NCBI RefSeq assembly: GCF_900115675.1
Contig: NZ_FOXI01000004.1
Location: forward strand, 62,001-126,000
Direction: 5' to 3'
Source of the DNA: Halolamina pelagica
Lineage (GTDB): Archaea; Halobacteriota; Halobacteria; Halobacteriales; Haloferacaceae
DNA length: 64,000 nucleotides
The notes beneath the pieces are model-generated. The model saw nothing but the letters and a program-made list of their open reading frames with translations. It searched no databases and had not been told where the DNA came from. Shown in pieces: positions 53,826 to 62,948 of this stretch; position 1 is the first letter of the stretch; every line of letters starts with the position of its first letter. A program made the position numbers and the translations under genes.

Positions 53826-53887
53826 CCCGGTCGTCGCAGGTCCGCCGGCGTGCGTGGCTTTTTGCCGCCACAGTGCGACCGGCCCCC

Positions 53888-54865
53888 ATGGAGTACACCA
53901 CGCTCGGTGACACCGGGATCGAGGTCTCGCGCATCGCGCTCGGCTGTATGAGCTTCGGCGACCCCGACTGGCGCGACTGGGTCCTCGGCGAGGAGGCGGG
54001 GAGAGAACTGATCGACCGCGCGGTGGAGCTGGGGATCAACTTCTTCGACACCGCGAACATGTACTCCGAGGGCGAGTCCGAGCGCATCCTCGGCGATGCG
54101 CTCGCGGAGTACGACCGCGACGAGATGGTGGTCGCGACCAAGGGGTACTTCCAGATGCGCGAGGGTGACCCCAACTCGGGCGGCCTCTCCCGGAAGGCGA
54201 TCGAGCAGGAACTCGACGCCTCGCTCGACCGCCTCGGCATGGACACCGTCGACCTGTACCAGACCCACCGCTGGGACGACGACACCCCGATCGAGACGAC
54301 GATGCGCGCGCTCGACGACGCCGTCCGCCGCGGGAAGACGCGCCACGTCGGGGCGTCGTCGATGTGGGCTCACCAGTTCGCCGACGCGCTCCACACCAGC
54401 GACCGCGAGGGACTCGAACGCTACGCGACGATGCAGAACCACTACAACCTCCTCTACCGGGAGGAGGAACGCGAGATGCTGCCGCTCTGTGAGCGGGAGA
54501 ACGTCGGCGTGATCCCGTGGTCGCCGCTGGCCCGCGGGTTCCTCGCACGCCCCCACGAGGAGCTCGAAGCGACGACCCGCGGCCGGAGCGAGTCCGACGC
54601 GGCCCGGCACCCGTACCTCGAGAACGGCGGCCGCGAGGTGAACGAGCGCGTCGAGGAACTCGCCGCCGAGAAGGACCTGCAGATGGCCCAGATCGCGCTG
54701 GCGTGGCTGCTGCACAAGGACGCCGTCGACGCCCCCATCGTCGGCACGACCAGCGTCGAGCACCTCGAGGACGCCGTCGAGGCGCTCTCGGTGTCGCTCA
54801 GTTCCTCGGAGATCGAGTACCTGGAGGAGCCTTACCGGCCGGTCGAGGTCTCCGGGCACGATTGA
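53888..54865 (+). CDS. aldo/keto reductase family oxidoreductase
   Basis: A 325-aa (beta/alpha)8 NADPH-dependent reductase. The catalytic tetrad is visible: Asp and Tyr in FFDTANMYSEGESE, Lys in VVATKGYF, and His in LYQTHRWDDD. The NADP-binding end is VGTTSVEHLEDAVEAL. It resembles AKR11/12-type bacterial general-stress reductases such as YhdN. A GCTTTTTG element lies 25-30 nt upstream of the ATG. The TnpB element begins directly after its TGA. Confidence 0.92.
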   Translation: MEYTTLGDTGIEVSRIALGCMSFGDPDWRDWVLGEEAGRELIDRAVELGINFFDTANMYSEGESERILGDALAEYDRDEMVVATKGYFQMREGDPNSGGLSRKAIEQELDASLDRLGMDTVDLYQTHRWDDDTPIETTMRALDDAVRRGKTRHVGASSMWAHQFADALHTSDREGLERYATMQNHYNLLYREEEREMLPLCERENVGVIPWSPLARGFLARPHEELEATTRGRSESDAARHPYLENGGREVNERVEELAAEKDLQMAQIALAWLLHKDAVDAPIVGTTSVEHLEDAVEALSVSLSSSEIEYLEEPYRPVEVSGHD

Positions 54866-54868
54866 CAT

Positions 54869-54891
54869 CCTCCCCGCCCTGAAGGGCGAGG
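54869..54891 (-). repeat. right-end hairpin of the TnpB element
   Basis: GCCC (54876-54879) pairs with GGGC (54884-54887) over a TGAA loop, flanked by CCTC/GAGG. It is the 3' end of the transcript downstream of tnpB and probably the scaffold of the omega-RNA. Confidence 0.6.
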
Positions 54892-54919
54892 ATTCCCGAC
54901 CGCGTTGGGATATTGTGGT

Positions 54920-56200
54920 TTACGGCGTGGTCTGTTCTCGCGGTGCGAAGCATCCGCTCTCTGAATCGAACAGGTACGTCGAAGGCTGTGCCAACCAGCC
55001 GTTACTCCTATTCACCGAAAGACTCGGTGAACTCGGAGATACTTTCTGCCGAATGTTCTCAGCACCGTTCACGTCAGCGTTCGCCACCGTACCACAATCA
55101 TCACAGACGTACAGACCGCGCTCAACGCGGTTCGCGTCACGCTTACGACCACAGCACGAACACGACTTCGACGTATCACGCTCGGATACTTGCTCAACTG
55201 TGATGCCTTCCATCTCGGCTTTGTACTCAATCATCGAGGTGAAGCGGTCGAACGCCCACGAGTGCAGGTCAAGGTTGCCGTGCTTGCCCCAGTTTTTCGA
55301 CCCGCTGTTCTCCTCATCCTCGCGGATGCCGGAGAGGTTGCCAACCACAATCGTTCTAACACCTTCGTCTACGCACCGCTGGACGATGTGCTTGGAGAGG
55401 GAGTGGAAGTAGTGGGTGCGGCGAGCCGACTTCTTTTGGTTCAACCGCGTGGCCTGCTCAGAATCGGAGTCATCACAGCGGGCAATCTGCTTGCTGAAGT
55501 AGTAGTCATCCTGCTTCAAGCAGTTCAACGGGTACAGTTCGCTGTGACCGTCCTCGTAGGCGAGTGCGGCGAAGTTGTTGATACCGAGGTCAACACCAAC
55601 AGTCTTCTCACCGGGTGCGTCAGAAACCTCGATTTCGACCTTGCACACGAAGTGCAATTCCCACTCGTCACCAGTCCAAACGGCTCTGACTTGTTGGGCA
55701 CTCTCCACGGTGGAGAGGTCAACGTCAGGCCGGGTGTGATACTCGCAGAGGATGAAGTCCGACCAATACTCCTTGAGGTTCGAGCCTTTTGAAAGTCGGA
55801 CTCTCTCGTACTCGGTGTCGAGTTTGAAGCCAGCGGCTTTGAACGTGACCGTACTTCGCGGGTGGTCGTCGCCGTGTTTGCGGTACTTCGGCGGGTTCGC
55901 TCGTGTGTCTCCGTGGCGTCGTTTGGCGTACCAGCCGTTGAACGCCTCAGCGAGTTCTTGCAAAACTCGCTGACTTGACTGAGAATGTAGGTCATCGTAG
56001 CGTTCGTGCGACTTGAGGTACGAGGTGAGTTCGTTGCGACCGGGGACATGGCCGATTTCGCTCCACACGCGGTCGCAGACCCACCGTCCGACGTTCCAGA
56101 GTTTCGATGCGGCGAACCCGAGCGAATCGAGGTCGTCAGACACCTGTGTCTGGTTCCGTATGGAAGCAGTATAGGTGCGGGTGACGACCTGTTTCGCCAT
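54920..56200 (-). CDS. tnpB: TnpB RNA-guided endonuclease family protein
   Basis: A 426-aa TnpB. RuvC-I has Asp 204 in VGVDLGINNFAAL; the zinc ribbon cysteines 347, 350, 366 and 369 lie in SCSCCGRKRD and YVCDDCG; RuvC-III has Asp 376 in NADVNGAENI. The RuvC-II segment reads TIVVGNLSGIREDEE, with Gly 287 where TnpB normally has the catalytic Glu. Active TnpB cuts DNA guided by an omega-RNA from the element end. This copy may be inactive or may use a shifted acidic residue (Glu 294/296). Confidence 0.92.
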   Translation of the reverse strand: MAKQVVTRTYTASIRNQTQVSDDLDSLGFAASKLWNVGRWVCDRVWSEIGHVPGRNELTSYLKSHERYDDLHSQSSQRVLQELAEAFNGWYAKRRHGDTRANPPKYRKHGDDHPRSTVTFKAAGFKLDTEYERVRLSKGSNLKEYWSDFILCEYHTRPDVDLSTVESAQQVRAVWTGDEWELHFVCKVEIEVSDAPGEKTVGVDLGINNFAALAYEDGHSELYPLNCLKQDDYYFSKQIARCDDSDSEQATRLNQKKSARRTHYFHSLSKHIVQRCVDEGVRTIVVGNLSGIREDEENSGSKNWGKHGNLDLHSWAFDRFTSMIEYKAEMEGITVEQVSERDTSKSCSCCGRKRDANRVERGLYVCDDCGTVANADVNGAENIRQKVSPSSPSLSVNRSNGWLAQPSTYLFDSESGCFAPREQTTP

Positions 56201-56303
56201 ACGTAACCTATGTAGTCAAATTTACTTGAAGGTATGGATTCGAGAGTGGAATATCCTGCCGTGCAATCGAACGGTGGATTGCGTAGTCGGTTGTCGGATT
56301 CAT

Positions 56304-56323
56304 CCCCGCCCTTCAGGGCGGGG
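56304..56323 (-). repeat. left-end hairpin of the TnpB element
   Basis: A perfect 8-bp stem CCCCGCCC/GGGCGGGG with a TTCA loop, about 100 nt upstream of the tnpB ATG. It is nearly complementary in sequence to the opposite end hairpin, as in related elements. Confidence 0.6.
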
Positions 56324-56387
56324 CTTTCTCCTCGTACTTCCGTAAGCTGTAGAAACGCGTTTCGACTGGCTGGGACGGGACGACCGA

Positions 56388-57545
56388 CTAGAGCAGCCCT
56401 TCCGCGGCCAGCCGCTCGAACCCCTCCTTCAGCCGTTCCTCGCCGGCGGCGTAGGAGATGCGGGCGTAGCCAGGGGCGTTGAACGCGCTGCCGGGAACGG
56501 TGGCGACGTGGGCGTCCTCGATGGCGGCGTCGGTCCACGCCATATCGTCGCCCGCGGTCGGGATCATCGCGTAGAACGCGCCCTCCGGCCGCGGGATCGA
56601 CTTGCCGTGCTCCTCCAGCAGATCGACGACCAGGTTCCGCCGCTGCTCGAACGCCTTCACCATCGTCGCGACGTCGGATTCGACGCTACGGATCGCCTCG
56701 ACGCCGGCGCGCTGGACGAAGTTGGGCGCGCAGGTGACCGAGTGGCTGTGGATCTTCGACACCTGGTCCACGAGCGGTTCGGGCGCGGCGAGGTAGCCCA
56801 GCCGCCAGCCCGTCATCGCGTAGGACTTCGAGAACCCGTTGACCGTCACCGTCCGGTCGGCCATCCCGTCGAAGGAGGCCAGCGAGGTCGGGTCGGCGTC
56901 GTAGGTGATCCGGTCGTAGATCTCGTCGGCGACGACCGTCACGTCGTGGTCGACCGCGAGATCCCGGACGCCCGCGAGCGCCTCGTCGGAGAACACCGCG
57001 CCCGTCGGGTTCGAGGGGGAGTTGACCAGCAGCAGCGCCGTCTCGTCCGACATCGCGGCGGCCAGATCGTCGAGCGCGGGTTCGAGTTCGAACTCGTGCT
57101 CGCCCAGGTCGACCCGCGTGAGGTCGCCGCCGGCGAGTTTCACCATCGCCTCGTAGGAGACCCAGGCCGGGTCGAGCAGGATCACCTCGTCGCCCTCGTC
57201 GACCAGCGCGTGGACCGTCTCGAACAGCGCCTGCTTCGCGCCGGGGGTGACGACGACGTTGTCGGGTTCGGCGGGGACGTTCTTCGCCTTCAGATCCGTC
57301 GAGATCGCCTCCCGCAGTTCGGTGATCCCGTTTGAGGACGTGTAGCCCGTGTGGCCGTCGGCGATGGCCTGCCGGCCGGCCTCCCGGATGCGTTCGGGCG
57401 TCGGGAAGTCGGGCTCGCCGACGGAGAGGTCGACGACGTCGACGCCCTCCTCCTCGAGCGCGCTGGCTTTGTTGCCCACGGCGACGGTCGCCGACGGTTC
57501 GACGCGGCCGACGCGCTCGGCGAAGTCCCACTGGTGCTCGCTCAT
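56388..57545 (-). CDS. PLP-dependent aspartate-type aminotransferase
   Basis: A 385-aa class I/II aminotransferase. The PLP-binding Lys is in GFSKSYAMTGWRLGYL, with the Asn/Tyr/Asp contacts in NSPSNPTGAVF and VADEIYDRI. It transfers amino groups between aspartate (or another amino acid) and 2-oxoglutarate. Its start overlaps the lumazine synthase gene by 4 nt, so they are co-transcribed. Confidence 0.92.
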   Translation of the reverse strand: MSEHQWDFAERVGRVEPSATVAVGNKASALEEEGVDVVDLSVGEPDFPTPERIREAGRQAIADGHTGYTSSNGITELREAISTDLKAKNVPAEPDNVVVTPGAKQALFETVHALVDEGDEVILLDPAWVSYEAMVKLAGGDLTRVDLGEHEFELEPALDDLAAAMSDETALLLVNSPSNPTGAVFSDEALAGVRDLAVDHDVTVVADEIYDRITYDADPTSLASFDGMADRTVTVNGFSKSYAMTGWRLGYLAAPEPLVDQVSKIHSHSVTCAPNFVQRAGVEAIRSVESDVATMVKAFEQRRNLVVDLLEEHGKSIPRPEGAFYAMIPTAGDDMAWTDAAIEDAHVATVPGSAFNAPGYARISYAAGEERLKEGFERLAAEGLL

Positions 57546-57946
57546 GCCAGCACCTCCACCATGTCGACCGCGGCGTCGACGGCCGCCGCACCTTTCTCGA
57601 CGCGCTCGCGCGCCTCGGCGCCGCTCTGGCCCGGCCCGGTGATGCCGAAGGTCACCGGCGTGTCCCGGTCCAGCCCCACGGACTGGAGCGACGAGGCGGT
57701 CGCGTCGCTGATCACCTGGTCGTGGTCGGTGTCGCCGGTGACGACCGCACCGACGACGGCGACGGCGTCGATGTCGTCCTGGCGTGCGAGCCGGTCCGCC
57801 GCGAGCGGGCTATCGTACACGCCCGGCACGCGGACGGTCGCTTCGATGCCGACGCCCCGATCCGCGGCGGCGTCTTCGGCGGCCGCCGCCATCTCCTCGG
57901 TGACGGAAGCGTTGAACTCCGCCACCACGAGTCCGAGATTCACCAT
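57542..57946 (-). CDS. ribH: 6,7-dimethyl-8-ribityllumazine synthase
   Basis: A 134-aa lumazine synthase, the penultimate riboflavin step. It has LGLVVAEFNASVTEEM, the substrate loop VPGVYDSPLAADRLA and AVAVVGAVVTGDTDHDQVIS containing the catalytic His. It is shorter than bacterial RibH (about 155 aa), as is common for archaea. Its coupling with an aminotransferase gene is unusual for riboflavin synthesis. Confidence 0.92.
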   Translation of the reverse strand: MVNLGLVVAEFNASVTEEMAAAAEDAAADRGVGIEATVRVPGVYDSPLAADRLARQDDIDAVAVVGAVVTGDTDHDQVISDATASSLQSVGLDRDTPVTFGITGPGQSGAEARERVEKGAAAVDAAVDMVEVLA

Positions 57947-58069
57947 ACCCTCACCTTGCCGTGGGCGAAGAAAGAACTACCGAAGCGGGCGACGCGTGCG
58001 ACGCTTCCGGGTGGTGAGACGCCGGGGCGGTGAGACGGCAGCGGACGGCGAGGAGTTCGGGACCCGGGA

Positions 58070-59323
58070 TCAGGGCCAGTTGCCGTTGTCCATGAACGCG
58101 TCGACGACGCGCTGGATCGCGACGACGTAGGCGGCGGTGCGGAAGTTGGGCACGTCGAACGCCTCGTAGGCGTCGGTGAGGTTGTCGAAGGCGTCGGTGA
58201 TGATGACCTCGAGCTCCTCGTTGACCCGCTCCTCGCTCCAGTAGAAGCGCTGGCGGTTCTGGACCCACTCGAAGTAGGAGACGGTCACGCCGCCGGCGTT
58301 GGCGAGGATGTCCGGGAACACGTGGACGTCCTTCTCGGTCAGCACGTCGTCGGCGTCGGGGGTCAGCGGCCCGTTTGCGGCCTCGACGATCACGTCGGCC
58401 TGCACGTCGGCGGCGAGGTCGCCGTCGATGGCGTTCTCGAGCGCCGCGGGGACCAGCAGGTCCACGTCCATCGTGAGCAGGTCCTCGTTGCTGCGTTCCT
58501 CGACGCCCTCGTAGCCGCTGACGGAGCCGGTCTCGCGCTTGAACTCCTTGACTGCGACGGGGTCGAGCCCGTCGGGGTCGTGGATGGCGCCCGAGGAGTC
58601 CGAGACGGCGACGATGTCGGCGCCGAGTTCGTCGATGAGTTTGGTGGCGATCCAGCCCGCGTTGCCGTAGCCCTGGACGGCGACGGAGGCGCCCTCGATC
58701 TCCTTGCCGAGGTAGTCGAACGCCTCGCGGGCGGTGAGCATCGTGGAGCGACCGGTCGCCTCGACCCGGCCCGCGCTCCCGCCGGCCTCGATGGACTTGC
58801 CGGTGACGACGCCGGGTTCGGTCGTGTTCTCCAGGGTCTCGTAGGTGTCCTTGATCCAGTTCATCTCCCGCTGGCCCGTGTTCACGTCGGGGGCGGGGAT
58901 GTCCGTGTCCTCGCCGATGAACGGGCGCAGTTCCTCGGCGAACGAGCGCGTGAGCCGTTCGAGTTCCGCCGCGGAGTAGTCGGCGGGGTCGACGACGATC
59001 CCGCCCTTCCCGCCGCCGTAGGGGATGTCGACGACGGCGCACTTGTACACCATCCAGCCCGAGAGCGCCTTGACCTCGTCGCGGCTGACGCCCGGGTGGT
59101 AGCGGATCCCGCCCTTGTAGGGGCCCCGGTCGCCGTTGAACTCCGACCGGAACGCCTGGAACCGCTCGATGGACCCGTCGTCCATATCCACGGAGAGATT
59201 CGTCTCTAGGACCCGCTCGGGGTACTTGAGCCGGTGAATGACGTCGTCGTCGACGTCGAGGTACGCGGCCGCGTCGTCGATTTGTTCCTGCAGGCTCTCG
59301 AACGGGTTAGCCTCGTCAGACAT
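58070..59323 (-). CDS. glutamate dehydrogenase
   Basis: A 417-aa Glu/Leu/Phe/Val dehydrogenase. The catalytic Lys is in [11 protein letters not shown] after [16 protein letters not shown], and the dinucleotide fold is [16 protein letters not shown]. It interconverts 2-oxoglutarate and glutamate. Haloarchaea have several paralogues; coenzyme choice is not obvious here. A TATA-like element sits 31 nt upstream of its ATG. The 123-base gap to ribH holds no gene. Confidence 0.95.
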   Translation of the reverse strand: MSDEANPFESLQEQIDDAAAYLDVDDDVIHRLKYPERVLETNLSVDMDDGSIERFQAFRSEFNGDRGPYKGGIRYHPGVSRDEVKALSGWMVYKCAVVDIPYGGGKGGIVVDPADYSAAELERLTRSFAEELRPFIGEDTDIPAPDVNTGQREMNWIKDTYETLENTTEPGVVTGKSIEAGGSAGRVEATGRSTMLTAREAFDYLGKEIEGASVAVQGYGNAGWIATKLIDELGADIVAVSDSSGAIHDPDGLDPVAVKEFKRETGSVSGYEGVEERSNEDLLTMDVDLLVPAALENAIDGDLAADVQADVIVEAANGPLTPDADDVLTEKDVHVFPDILANAGGVTVSYFEWVQNRQRFYWSEERVNEELEVIITDAFDNLTDAYEAFDVPNFRTAAYVVAIQRVVDAFMDNGNWP

Positions 59324-59349
59324 TTCGACGTGGAATTCGCCCGTAGCTC

Positions 59350-59357
59350 GAATAAGC
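59350..59357 (-). promoter_or_regulatory. TATA-like element of the glutamate dehydrogenase gene
   Basis: Minus-strand GCTTATTC, centred 31 nt upstream of the ATG at 59323. Confidence 0.45.
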
Positions 59358-59391
59358 CTGCCGAAGTCCTGATGGAAACGTTCGTGAACGA

Positions 59392-60240
59392 TTATCGACT
59401 GTCGCCCGCGGCCGTCCGTTCGAGCACCCGCTCGGCCTGCGCGATCAGCGGCGCGTCGATCATCTCGCCGTCGACGCTGAACACCCCTCGCCCCTCAGCC
59501 TCGGCCTCGTCGCGCGCGTCGAGCACCCGCTCGGCCCACTCCACCTGCTCGGGTGACGGGGTGAACGCGTCGTTGATGACCGGCACCTGCGCGGGGTGGA
59601 TCGCGAGCTTGCCGTCGTACCCCAACTGGAGCGCGAACTCGGTCGCCTCGCGCAGTCCGGACTCGTCCTCGTAGTCGGTGTGGACCGTGTCGATGGCGTC
59701 GACGCCCGCCGCGCTCGCGGCCAGCACCACCTGTTCGCGGGCGTGGAGCACTTCCGTCCCCTCGTCGGTCCGGGTCGCGCCGATGTCCGCGGCGAGGTCC
59801 TCGGCGCCGAACACCAGCGCGTCGGTCGCGGGCGCGTCGGCGATCGCCTCGGCGCGCAGCACCCCGCGGGCGGTTTCGACCAGCGCCAGCAGCGCGGGCT
59901 CGGCGTCGTGTTCGTCAAGCAGGTCGGCGATCCACTGCACGTCGGCGGGCTCGGCGACTTTGGGCACCATCACGCCGTCGAGGCGGACCGACTCGGCGTC
60001 GTCGAACAGCGCGTCGACGTCGGCCGCGGCGTCGACGCTCACGCGCACGGTCACTTCACAGTCCGGATCGAACCCCGGATCCGTGAGCACCTCGCGGACC
60101 GCCGACCGGGCCGCGTCGCGCCGGGCGGGGGCGACGGCGTCCTCGAGGTCGAAACAGACGGTGTCCGCGCCGGCAGCGGGCGCCTTGCGCATCAGTTCCG
60201 GGCGGTCGCCCGGGGAGAACAGGAGGCTTCTGCGTGCCAT
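59392..60240 (-). CDS. CitE-type (HpcH/HpaI) CoA-ester lyase
   Basis: A 282-aa member of the citrate lyase beta/malyl-CoA lyase family. The metal-binding motif is [20 protein letters not shown] and [13 protein letters not shown]; a C-terminal [13 protein letters not shown] contains conserved residues. Malyl-CoA and beta-methylmalyl-CoA lyases belong here. It is divergent from a MaoC-type hydratase, the partner activity in the haloarchaeal methylaspartate cycle, and is flanked by glutamate dehydrogenase, so a role there is inferred. Confidence 0.85.
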   Translation of the reverse strand: MARRSLLFSPGDRPELMRKAPAAGADTVCFDLEDAVAPARRDAARSAVREVLTDPGFDPDCEVTVRVSVDAAADVDALFDDAESVRLDGVMVPKVAEPADVQWIADLLDEHDAEPALLALVETARGVLRAEAIADAPATDALVFGAEDLAADIGATRTDEGTEVLHAREQVVLAASAAGVDAIDTVHTDYEDESGLREATEFALQLGYDGKLAIHPAQVPVINDAFTPSPEQVEWAERVLDARDEAEAEGRGVFSVDGEMIDAPLIAQAERVLERTAAGDSR

Positions 60241-60331
60241 ACTCCCGCCTCGAACGGCCCGGAGTTAACTGGTCGGGATCGTGTCGCCCCGAGTCGGCAG
60301 CGTTTTGCGCCGACCGGCCGAGGGAGACGGT

Positions 60332-60811
60332 ATGACGGGCCGCTACTACGAGGAGTTCGAGGTCGGCGAGACCATCGAGCACGAGAAGCGCCGAACCGTC
60401 TCGGAGTCGGACAACCAGACGTTCTGCGACATGACGATGAACCAGCAGCCCCTCCACTTGGACGCCGACTTCGCCGCGGACACGGGGTTCGGCGACCGAC
60501 TCGTCAACGGGCTCTACACCATGTCGCTGGCGGTCGGGCTGACGATCCCCGACACCACCGACGGCACCATCGTCGCCAACCTCTCCTACGACAGCGTCGA
60601 GCACCCCAACCCCGTGTTCCACGGCGACACCGTCTACGCGCAGACGACGGTGACGGAGAAACGCGAGACCAGCGACGGCGAGCGCGGGATCGTGGAGATG
60701 CACGTGGAGGCGTTCAAGGTCGACGAAGGGGGGAATGGCCCCGACGGCGACACCCTCGTCTGCGAGTTCGACCGCACCGCGCTCAGCCTGAAGCGCGAGC
60801 ACGCCGAGTGA
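60332..60811 (+). CDS. MaoC-type (R)-hydratase family protein
   Basis: A 159-aa hot-dog-fold MaoC dehydratase. It begins MTGRYYEEFEVGETIEHEK, has the hydratase Asp/His region NQQPLHLDADFAADTGFGD and RLVNGLYTMSL, and shorter C-terminal strands. The mesaconyl-CoA hydratase of the methylaspartate cycle is larger, so the specificity is uncertain; it could also hydrate an enoyl-CoA of another pathway. It shares a divergent promoter region (AGTTAACT near 60264) with the lyase gene. Confidence 0.83.
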   Translation: MTGRYYEEFEVGETIEHEKRRTVSESDNQTFCDMTMNQQPLHLDADFAADTGFGDRLVNGLYTMSLAVGLTIPDTTDGTIVANLSYDSVEHPNPVFHGDTVYAQTTVTEKRETSDGERGIVEMHVEAFKVDEGGNGPDGDTLVCEFDRTALSLKREHAE

Positions 60812-60814
60812 GGA

Positions 60815-61015
60815 CTAGATCACCACGGGGATCGTCGCCGCGTTGACCGCGACGGCCGCCCACGACGGTAACGCCACGTCGAGCACCATCGCGATCACGG
60901 CGACCAGCCAGAGCGTTCCCGGCCGCGCGAGCGTCGGCCCAGCGCGTGCGGGCGCGCCGCGACCCGTGACCGCTGCGCTGGCGTCGGGGATCGTCGACCA
61001 GCATCGGTCGACCAA
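60815..61015 (-). CDS. possible small membrane protein
   Basis: A 66-codon frame from a TTG at 61013-61015 ends 4 nt from the convergent MaoC stop. Residues about 30-60 are hydrophobic (TLWLVAVIAMVLDVALPSWA). The N-terminal part is basic and unconvincing and no upstream RBS is visible. It could be a degenerate remnant; I list it for completeness. The ~60 bases up to the carboxylase stop hold nothing else. Confidence 0.35.
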   Translation of the reverse strand: MVDRCWSTIPDASAAVTGRGAPARAGPTLARPGTLWLVAVIAMVLDVALPSWAAVAVNAATIPVVI

Positions 61016-61076
61016 TCGGGAAAAGGGTCCGAGAGTCCCCTCGGGCTCCCCGCGATTACCCGCCGAACGGCCGGCG

Positions 61077-62870
61077 CTACAGCACCGTACCGTGTTTCTT
61101 GTCGGGCAGGTCCTTGTCGACATCCTCGTAGAACGCGAAGCGGTTGACCAGCTCCCCCCGCAGCGTCGACGGCGGCACCACGTCGTCGATCACGACCTCG
61201 CTGGCCATCCGGTGGGCGTCGATGTCCTGGCGGTACTCCTCGCGGAGCTCCTGCTCGCGCTGTTTGCGCTCCTCGGGGTCGTCGATGGCGTCGAGCTTGT
61301 TGGCGTACACCGCGTTGATCGCCGCCTCGGGGCCCATGATCGCGATCTCGCCGGAGGGGAGGCCGAGCACGCTCTCGGGGTCGTAGGCGGGGCCGCCCAT
61401 CGCGTAGATCCCGGCGCCGTAGGCCTTCCGCACGACGACGGTCTGTTTCGGCACCGTCGCCGAGGAGGTGGCGTAGATGAACTTCTTCCCCTTCTCGAGG
61501 ATGGCGTCCTTCTCCACGTCGGAGCCGGCCATGAAGCCGGGCGTGTCACAGAGGTAGAGGAGGGGGATCTCGTAGGCGTCGCAGGTCCAGATGAACTCCG
61601 CGGCCTTCTCGGCGGCGTCCGGGAAGATCGCGCCCGAGCGGTGGTTGGGCTGGTTGGCGACGACGCCGACCGGCCGGCCGTCGATCCGGGCGAACGCGGT
61701 GACGATCTCCTCGCCGTACTCCGGCTGCATCTCGAAGACGGACTCGGCGTCGCAGATCCGGTCGAGCAGATCGTGGACGTCGTAGGCCTTGTTCGGCTCG
61801 CTCGGGATCACCTCGTCGATCCCCTCGGGGGAGAACTTGGGGTTCTCGGGCTCCGAGCGCGGCGGTTTCTCGCCCGCCTTGTCGGGGAGGTACGTCATCA
61901 GCTTCGCCGCCATCGCGCGGGCTTCCTGCTCGTCTTTCGCGACGAGGTCGGCGCTCCCGGAGTGTTTGGCGTGGACCGCCGGGCCGCCGAGGTCCTGCAT
62001 GTCGATCTCCTCGCCGGTCACCATCTTCACCATCCGCGGGGAGGCGATCGCCATCGCGCTCATCCCCTCGACCATGATCGTGAAGTCCGCGAAGACGGGC
62101 GTGTAGGCCGCGCCGGCGATACAGGGCCCGTAGAGCACGCAGATCTGCGGGACGTAGCCCGAGAGCATCGAGTGGTTGTAGTAGTACTTCCCGATGCCCT
62201 CGCGGTTGGCGAAGAAGCCGGTCTGCTGGTCGATCCGGCCGCCCGAGGAGTCCATCAGGTAGAGCACGGGGTTCCCGGACTTGAGCGCGCGCTGCTGCAT
62301 CCGGAGGAACTTCTCGACGCCGCGGCCGGCCATCGACCCCGCCTTGACGGTGAAGTCGTTGGCCATCCAGTGGACGTCACGGCCCTCGAACGTCGCCGCG
62401 CCGGTGAGCAGGCCGTCGCCGGGCAGCCGGTTCCCCTCGTCGTACTCCTCGACCTCGGGGGAGTCGGGGTGCCACTCGTCGAAGGCGGCGAACTTCCCGT
62501 CCTCGAACTGGATCCCGTCGGCGCCGCCCTCGCGGTCGGCGTCGCCGGGCCCGCCGTCGCCGTCGTCGCCGAACCAGAGGTCCAGTCGATCGCGGACGAA
62601 CAGTTTGCCCTGGTCGGGCAGGCGCTCTTTGTACTTCTCGGGCCCGCCGTCGAGGATCTCCTCGATCTCCTCGCGGAGTTTCCCCTCGCGCTCGGTCGGT
62701 CCGAGGTCGTCGTCGAGCGGGTACTCCGTCTCGGGCGGTGTGGCCGTCGCCGCCGGTTCGTCGGCGTCGCCGACCAGCACCTCGATCTCCGCGCCGAGAT
62801 GTTCGGCCAGCGCCGCGGCGACCGCCGACGCTTCCTCGTCGGTCGCACCCTCGCCGATGCGCACGTGCAT
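61077..62870 (-). CDS. acyl-CoA (propionyl-CoA type) carboxylase carboxyltransferase subunit
   Basis: A 597-aa carboxyltransferase (AccD/PccB family). Carboxybiotin and acyl-CoA binding lie in the crotonase-like halves with GRGVEKFLRMQQRALKSG, SGGRIDQQTGFFANREG, GPCIAGAAYTPVFADF and LCDTPGFMAGSDVEK. The first ~45 residues (HVRIGEGATDEEASAVAAAL) are not part of the usual subunit and resemble the small epsilon/PccX-type subunit. It is annotated as propionyl-CoA type by best fit; the biotin carboxylase subunit is not in this window. Confidence 0.88.
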   Translation of the reverse strand: MHVRIGEGATDEEASAVAAALAEHLGAEIEVLVGDADEPAATATPPETEYPLDDDLGPTEREGKLREEIEEILDGGPEKYKERLPDQGKLFVRDRLDLWFGDDGDGGPGDADREGGADGIQFEDGKFAAFDEWHPDSPEVEEYDEGNRLPGDGLLTGAATFEGRDVHWMANDFTVKAGSMAGRGVEKFLRMQQRALKSGNPVLYLMDSSGGRIDQQTGFFANREGIGKYYYNHSMLSGYVPQICVLYGPCIAGAAYTPVFADFTIMVEGMSAMAIASPRMVKMVTGEEIDMQDLGGPAVHAKHSGSADLVAKDEQEARAMAAKLMTYLPDKAGEKPPRSEPENPKFSPEGIDEVIPSEPNKAYDVHDLLDRICDAESVFEMQPEYGEEIVTAFARIDGRPVGVVANQPNHRSGAIFPDAAEKAAEFIWTCDAYEIPLLYLCDTPGFMAGSDVEKDAILEKGKKFIYATSSATVPKQTVVVRKAYGAGIYAMGGPAYDPESVLGLPSGEIAIMGPEAAINAVYANKLDAIDDPEERKQREQELREEYRQDIDAHRMASEVVIDDVVPPSTLRGELVNRFAFYEDVDKDLPDKKHGTVL

Positions 62871-62948
62871 AGGGGGGTGGTCGGCCGAGCGGGGCAAAAA
62901 GGGTCCGAAGCGCGATCGGTCGCGTGGGCCGCCGCCCGCCGCCGTCGG

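Larger units (their letters stand above)
54866..56333 (-). mobile_element. IS200/IS605-type element, TnpB only
   Basis: A ~1.47-kb element carrying only tnpB, oriented on the minus strand. It ends in short hairpins: CCTCCCCGCCCTGAAGGGCGAGG (54869-54891) at the tnpB 3' side, and CCCCGCCC/GGGCGGGG (56304-56323, loop TTCA) upstream of tnpB. Its base composition is clearly less GC-rich than the neighbours. No tnpA, so it depends on a transposase in trans or is immobile. The left boundary falls on the aldo/keto reductase stop. Confidence 0.8.
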
